A DNA stretch of 64,000 nt from Polytrichum commune (lineage: Eukaryota > Streptophyta > Polytrichopsida > Polytrichales > Polytrichaceae): assembly GCA_950295325.1 (NCBI GenBank), contig OX485805.1, forward strand, positions 26,029,501 through 26,093,500, read 5' to 3'. Positions 58,585 to 64,000 of the stretch are shown here, one piece after another. Positions within the stretch are counted from its first letter, which is position 1. Each line of letters starts with the position of its first letter. Position numbers and translations under genes: made by a program. Below the pieces are notes generated by a model. That model was not told where the DNA came from and ran no database searches. It saw only the letters and a list, made by a program, of their open reading frames with translations.

Positions 58585-60091
58585 TTTATAATTTTTTTTT
58601 TGTTGGAAACAAAAGGCCAACATAGCCAACGCCAAAATGAATTAAGAACCAAGAAAGCATGCCCACATCAAAGGGATGTGGGGCCCCTCGGACACAAAAC
58701 ACATTGCCACATAAAAAGTAACACCCACCCACCCCACCACGGACAACCCCCCAGTCCCCCAAGCCAAGGACCACCTCCACCCCAGTTGCCAAGGACAACC
58801 ACCAGACCACCAAAGTAACCACCCAAGAACCAAAGCTACCTAGCTACGTCACCACTTCCAATTCCAAACAATATGTAAGGGCCACTTCATACTATGGTTG
58901 TCCAAGTTGAGAGGCTATGGGATTGAGTGGCCAAACTTTGTTGAGAGTTCAAAGAAATGGGCTCAAAATAGTTGATAAAATATAGTAAGTGGAGCCTTTG
59001 GCCGGGCATAGTGTGAAGCCTCCAAAGGCCAAGCCCAAAGTCCAAACCTTTGGCCATTAACTCTCACGGCCTTTTGACTTGGATGGCCATAGTGTGAAGT
59101 TTCCAAATGCCAAGCCCAAAGTCCAAACCCAAAGGAGCATCCCACTTTATTCCTTGCTCAAAATAACCCCTCCGATCTAATGGCCAAGATCTTGTTAATG
59201 ATTGATTTTTTAATGAAAAAAAATTGACGGCCTCTCAACCATAGTTTGGGTTTCCATTCCTGTCCGACCCAAACTTCCTTTGAGAGTCCGTCGCCTTCTT
59301 CAAAAAGTAATCATTTTAAATTGCGACGGCCTCTGGACTTTGGCCATAGTGTGAAGGGTTGAGAGGCCGAACTCTTGGTTTCTTGCAATTTGATTGCTGG
59401 AAATCGACGGCCTCTTGACCTTCAGCCATAGTGTGAAGCGCCCCTAAGTTGTTCCGTGGTTGTTCCTCCTACAAAGGACATTCCTAGCACCCCACATTTG
59501 GTCAAAACCTTGGACCATGGCCATAGTGGAGAAGTTGTTGATCTTAATTTGCTTGATCACCCGTTCCCACGCCGTCTTGGCCTAGAAGATCAATTCATCC
59601 CAGATCTAACGTTTGACCTTGAACCTATGCCACTATTCATGGTTGAACACTTAGTTGTTGCGTTCAATCCAAATGGTCCAAAGCATGATGCCACGTAAGA
59701 GGTGCCGAATTTCTTAGGAATCCTTTCCCCAAACAAGGCTTGCTTCCAATTAAAACTATCATAATTGCCAATTCTAACCCCACAAAATTCATGCATACTA
59801 AACGTTGCCCATCTCCACGCTTGGATGCAGTCCCAAAATTTGTGTTTAACTTATTCACTTGTGTTTGGGAGGCCAAAATGGACATTGCCTGGAAATCGAA
59901 GCCGGTGCAATGTGAGCCCTGCACTCACTGACTGCCACTACTTTGTGCCAAATGGACCACATAAACACGGCTTCTTTACCCGACCACATCGGATCCCACA
60001 CCTAAGACTAGTAGAACTTATAGTTTCCCGGGAGATAACCCTCCCACCCTTTTGCCAAACGAGTGGTTCCCGGGTTCCTGTTAATAATCGA
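58585..60091 (-). mobile_element. 5'-truncated LINE with TSD
   Basis: T-rich left end, then a sequence homologous to 32971-33930 (AAGGCCAACATAGCCAACG, GTTGTTGATCTTAATTTG, CAAACACAAGTGAAT on the complement). The zinc-binding reverse-transcriptase tail is recognisable on the minus strand but broken. About 0.94 kb of LINE remains after subtracting the nested MITE. The 14-of-15-bp target duplication is typical of target-primed reverse transcription. Confidence 0.8.
58879..59444. mobile_element. PIF/Harbinger-like MITE nested in the LINE
   Basis: Left end GGGCCACTTCATACTATGGT, right end the complement of GGGGCGCTTCACACTATGGC, flanked by TAA (58876-58878 and 59445-59447). The related LINE copy at 33241 has a single uninterrupted TAA there. 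CCATAGTGTGAAG motifs recur inside. Ends are similar to those of the MITEs at 48540 and 55217. Confidence 0.8.
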
Positions 60092-60637
60092 GTAACTTTG
60101 ATATTTGGCTAGATTGTGCGTGTTACCTGAAATAATGCCAACCCTCAGGAATTGGTTTATCTCGTGTAGACGACACTTGCGACTTTGAGTCAGTGAACAA
60201 AAGGAACGACAACTGATCATGCCCCACTTGCGTTATCAATTTATAAAAGTAACCTAACCTGAGAAAACCAATAAACAACACGAAGCTCTCAGGAATCTTA
60301 GCTACCATGTAAGATATCATATGTGGACTGGATCCCTAGTGATTAGTATTACTTCATAGAGATACCAACCCCACTGCAGTGTAGACTGATTTTGAGATAC
60401 AATTGTTTTATGAGTACAGACAGGGGAGATGGCATAGAGTCCACGGGAATGCTGGGCCTCCCTCAACACCATGTGCAGCCTAAAAATAGAACATGTATTC
60501 AGATATGTAGGAAATAACTCCACGTGTGCCTGTTGACAATGAGGGGCTATTTAGAGCGTCTCCACTAGATCGGGCACACACCAAATAGAGTATATAAGTT
60601 TATACCTTTGGGGAGCCTTCCATCTTGGGTAAGGCAA

Positions 60638-60645
60638 CTCATCAT
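60638..60645. other. Empty target site of the giant hAT element
   Basis: A single CTCATCAT with flanks matching 5284-5329 on its left and 32841-32875 on its right. Confidence 0.8.
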
Positions 60646-60680
60646 GAGTCAAAGCCACGAAAGCCTAGGCATACCCTTGT

Positions 60681-63600
60681 TTCAGCGAGGCGTTGTAAAC
60701 GTCTCCCATCAACTCGCGCGCTAGGAAGATATTAGTTGTCGATTGCGATCTGAGAGATCTAAAGGCTCCTATGCTACCCCAGCTTCTGGCTTCTCTTCCC
60801 CTCGGGTAGAGCTTGAAAAACTTCATGTTGGATGAAATCTCCACCTCCATCCACTTACGAATTTAGGATGAAAAGGTTTTCAAGCTCAATCCTTCATTAA
60901 AAGGTTTTGTGGAAGAGAAGATGCCAACGGGGAGAATCTAACCCCTACTTCTTCTTTCCCAAAGGTAGAGCCAAGGGTACTAGCCATCAACTCCAAGCCC
61001 CTTTTGATGACCAACCATGAAATGAAGCGAAATTTAATAGGTCGTACCAGAGCATTTGTGTAGGATTTTGAAGGTTCCCATATGGGTCCCAAAGGGTTCC
61101 CAAAGTTCCCAATGGAATTCCCCGGAGGAACATGATGTATATATTCAAGATGTCCAACACGGGTCCTAGATCCGGCATGAACATGGTGAAGCGCATGCAA
61201 CCAAGTGAGACCCTTGGCAGGGGCTTGGATGTCTTTTTACCATGCCAAGGAGTCAAAGATTGGATGACAATGGCATATCATGAATTTACAACAATTCTTC
61301 CTCAATGGGTGTTGGGGTAATGTTAAAGTACAATGTTGGGGAGCTTAGCTTTGGAGCTTAGTGTTGGAGATGTTGAATGTAGGGCAATTTTGTTGTATGT
61401 GTAATTTAATGTCGCCTACGAACAATGTATACACAACAACTTCCCACACTTTGAACATTATTTTGATTAATATGTAAAGTATGTTGTGTGTTGTTGCACA
61501 TGTGGTGTACGATGGAATCTCTCACGAATATAACTCATACATCAACAAGACCCTAATCATGTAACTTAAGTGGTGTGAAATGTTGTCCATTGTCCTTAGG
61601 ATTTTGGGTCCAAGTCCATTCTCTTTTAGACACATGTCAAAAAACCAAAAGTGTAGGCACCATATCGTGCAACCTGGCCTAGAGACATGTATTGTAACTG
61701 AGACTATTTCAAGTAATAGCATGGGGCATTCACGGTTGGGGTACTACTTTTGGGTGTCTAACGGAAAAATGACTTTTTTGGATAACTTCACATGCTTGGT
61801 ATGCTTGGATTTGTATTGTGAAGCATATTTTGGATCATACCTACCATTCATACTCCATATTGAGTACACCGACAAAGTTAATTTAGAAGGAATAGGGTCA
61901 TCTAAGATATCATTTTGATTCCTTAAAGGACATTTAGGAGTGTTGTCTTAATTGTTCACCTTAGGATCAAGGAATGAAAAGGACAACAAGAATTAGTCGA
62001 AACGATCCCAAATTTTTTCCTCACAATCATCGTTCAAGTGTGTACCAATAGAACCAAAAATGTATTCAATACCAATTGCCCAACTTTACATGTGGCACCA
62101 AACATGGCCAAAAATACATATGTACACGGCCACACGTAAAAGGAACATCTAGTATAAGAATTGGACAAAAAATAAAAATGAATGAACACATGACACTTAT
62201 GCCAAGGTACCAAGATGCAAAACAAGAAATAATTAACCACCAATGCACACCTAAATAACAAAAAATGCCATTGATGTCGCCAAATTGTCAATTTTTATTT
62301 TGGATTCATGCTGCTCTGGAAATCCCGTCACCTTCCTGCTGACGTTTATTCGAGAAGATCCCGGCCGTTGGTTCTCCCCGATTTTTTGGTAATTAATAAA
62401 AATACCCTAAACGTACCCAATATTGTGAAGTCCTTTGTCCCAAAAGTAGTGCCTCAATCGTGAATGGACCCAACATAGCTAGTCTTTTGGTGTCTGCAAA
62501 TGAAAATTGCAAAACCTCCCTATCACAATGTACTCAGCCGTGGGTTTTTTTTAAGCACCCCTCCGACCTTTTTTCCAAATAGCCCATAAAGTTAAAGTGT
62601 CTTTTTGGCAACCTGGAAAATATGAAATCCTTGTATCACCTTAATTTTATCGTAAACATGTCTATATGTAATCCCTTTATCCCACGGAAACATGTCTTGA
62701 CTTATGCTCATGCTCATGGCCTAGGTTTGCTCCTTTTTGGACCATGGTGTTACATGTTGTTCTCACCTTGTAAGTAATGATCATTAGGCAAGAGCACTCA
62801 ACTCACCCCATAGGCATGGAGGGAGAGCATGTTAACTATATGCTTGAGGACTAGTTGAGGGGAGCTTCAACTATAGTTCCTTTAAGTATATAAGGCTCAA
62901 GGTTGGGTGGATCAAGCCTCTTATTTCCTCTCTATTTTTGATAGACTTTATAGTAAACTCATCCATTAAAAAAGTGAAAATGCAATGTGCCATAGCTTGA
63001 AAATAACATTAGACCTAACTCTAAACCTAAAACCTTAAAGATTAAACCCCAAATTATTCTAGTTTGACACAATTAGAATCAACTCTGAACCCATAAGAAT
63101 GTGTTTATTTAAATCCTTTTTCCCATAGTGAATAATGTTACGTATCTGACACCACAAAGCCCAAGCCTCCATATATTGCAGTCTTTGTGCTCAAATAAAC
63201 TAGATGCCTCTTAAATTGTTACTTTCTCCGAGTAGCCCACTTCTTTTAAGATATGAAACATGCAATCGATACAAGATTGTTAGCAAATCCAAGTAGGGGT
63301 TGGAGCCACTTTACTCATATTCATAAATGGAGCTCATATGGATATCTTATTTATAATGGGAGCGAAGATTCTCATGCTTGTTAAGTTGGTAAGGTATTTT
63401 GAAATAATACATTTTCTTGGTATAAAGTAGTGTTTACCAAGATATCTTTTAAGTTGACTTTTTTCATGAAACCACTTGTTATTATTAAAAGTATTTAAAT
63501 CTATAATATCAATGTGATATCTTCAAAATACTTCATTGAAATCATGGCCACAAATAAATGATTATAATTGTTTCTAAAAGCAAGTCATATAACTTTAAAG

Positions 63601-64000
63601 TCTAGAAATTAAACCATTTTTCTAATATACCTTGAGTTCATGATGAACATTAGAGCTCCATCACACAAAAAAACAAATCAAGAAAATACCACTTGTATTT
63701 ATTTTAAGCTTATTTCGTACAAACTTTCTTGACATCATGCAAGTTCTTTTTCAATATGAGCTACTTTTGTCATCTTCAAAGGAATATTCTTTTAAAACAT
63801 GTTTGATTCTTTGAAACAACATATTTTCTAATGCCTTTTGGAAGACAAAAGGTTCACAACATTCAAATTTAATAAGCGTATTTGAATCTTCTATTGTAGA
63901 GTACATTTTGTGGTTGTAGTTCGAACTTTTTGGCCATAGGCCATACACTCTAGCTATAGAAAGTAGATTGTTGAATTTTGACGCATAAAGTAAGGTTAGA
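60681..64000. other. No supported gene
   Basis: Mixed then AT-rich DNA. Frames are short, overlap on both strands and match nothing I recognise. The sequence just after 60680 is relatively GC-rich (to about 61250) and could be the edge of a gene-like unit, but no splice-consistent coding chain was found. Confidence 0.35.

Larger units (their letters stand above)
56119..60680 (+). repeat. Duplicated block, copy 2 (with unoccupied target of the giant element)
   Basis: Same orientation as copy 1. It contains the empty site CTCATCAT once at 60638-60645 inside CCATCTTGGG...GAGTCAAAGCC, matching both flanks of the giant element. It carries its own insertion, the LINE at 58585-60091. No gene is supported in it. 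Confidence 0.75.

Overview
This window is nuclear DNA of a land plant with a large, repeat-rich genome. The evidence is an intron-free legume-lectin receptor-like kinase, GT-AG introns of about 70-320 bp, TTTAGGG-type interstitial telomere repeats, plant-type LINE, pogo/Tigger and hAT elements, and very few host genes. Nothing seen fixes the lineage; a non-angiosperm (bryophyte, lycophyte or fern) is my guess only. The one convincing complete host gene is the L-type lectin receptor kinase at 49637-51877 (minus strand).

The main result is a single insertion of about 27.5 kb, 5338-32832. It has identical 18-bp terminal inverted repeats (CAGTGTTCAAGATTGAAG) and an 8-bp target-site duplication (CTCATCAT at 5330-5337 and 32833-32840). 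The target lies in a block that occurs twice here: copy 1 is 813-5337 plus 32833-32877, and copy 2 is 56119-60680. In copy 2 the same site (60638-60645) is empty. The ends and TSD length are those of a hAT element, and a C-terminal hAT transposase fragment lies just inside the left end. I read it as a giant, probably non-autonomous hAT element carrying cargo.

The cargo has two large intron-containing genes transcribed away from each other, towards the two ends. At 7390-10583 (minus) is an about 1000-residue protein resembling the uncharacterised DUF7869-type family. At 24620-31444 (plus) is an about 1900-residue protein with a ParB/sulfiredoxin-like domain, a degenerate DNA-methyltransferase-like region, a long acidic low-complexity stretch and an FCP1-like HAD domain; further exons may run to 32327. 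Both genes have, at their 5' ends or in introns, copies of one palindrome (half-site CACTTTCACTCGA), nine in total and seen nowhere else in the window. Several copies carry locus-specific palindromic arms, up to a 94-bp perfect palindrome at 10808-10901. The half-site core TTTCAC/GTGAAA resembles bacterial parS, next to a ParB-like gene. The middle of the element (about 11.3-24 kb) holds satellites, telomere-like tracts, pogo fragments and unassigned DNA.

Outside the giant element: a pogo fragment ends at 812; an interrupted minus-strand LINE lies at 32971-36520; a pogo/Tigger element from 37531 is split by a solo-LTR-like insertion (38758-40404, TSD ACAAG); a 1.63-kb hAT element sits at 43502-45131 with TSD GTCATAAC; several MITE-like elements surround the receptor kinase; and copy 2 of the duplicated block contains a 5'-truncated LINE (58585-60091) that itself contains a MITE (58879-59444). 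The two block copies act as occupied/empty controls for each other. From 60.7 to 64 kb nothing is recognisable.
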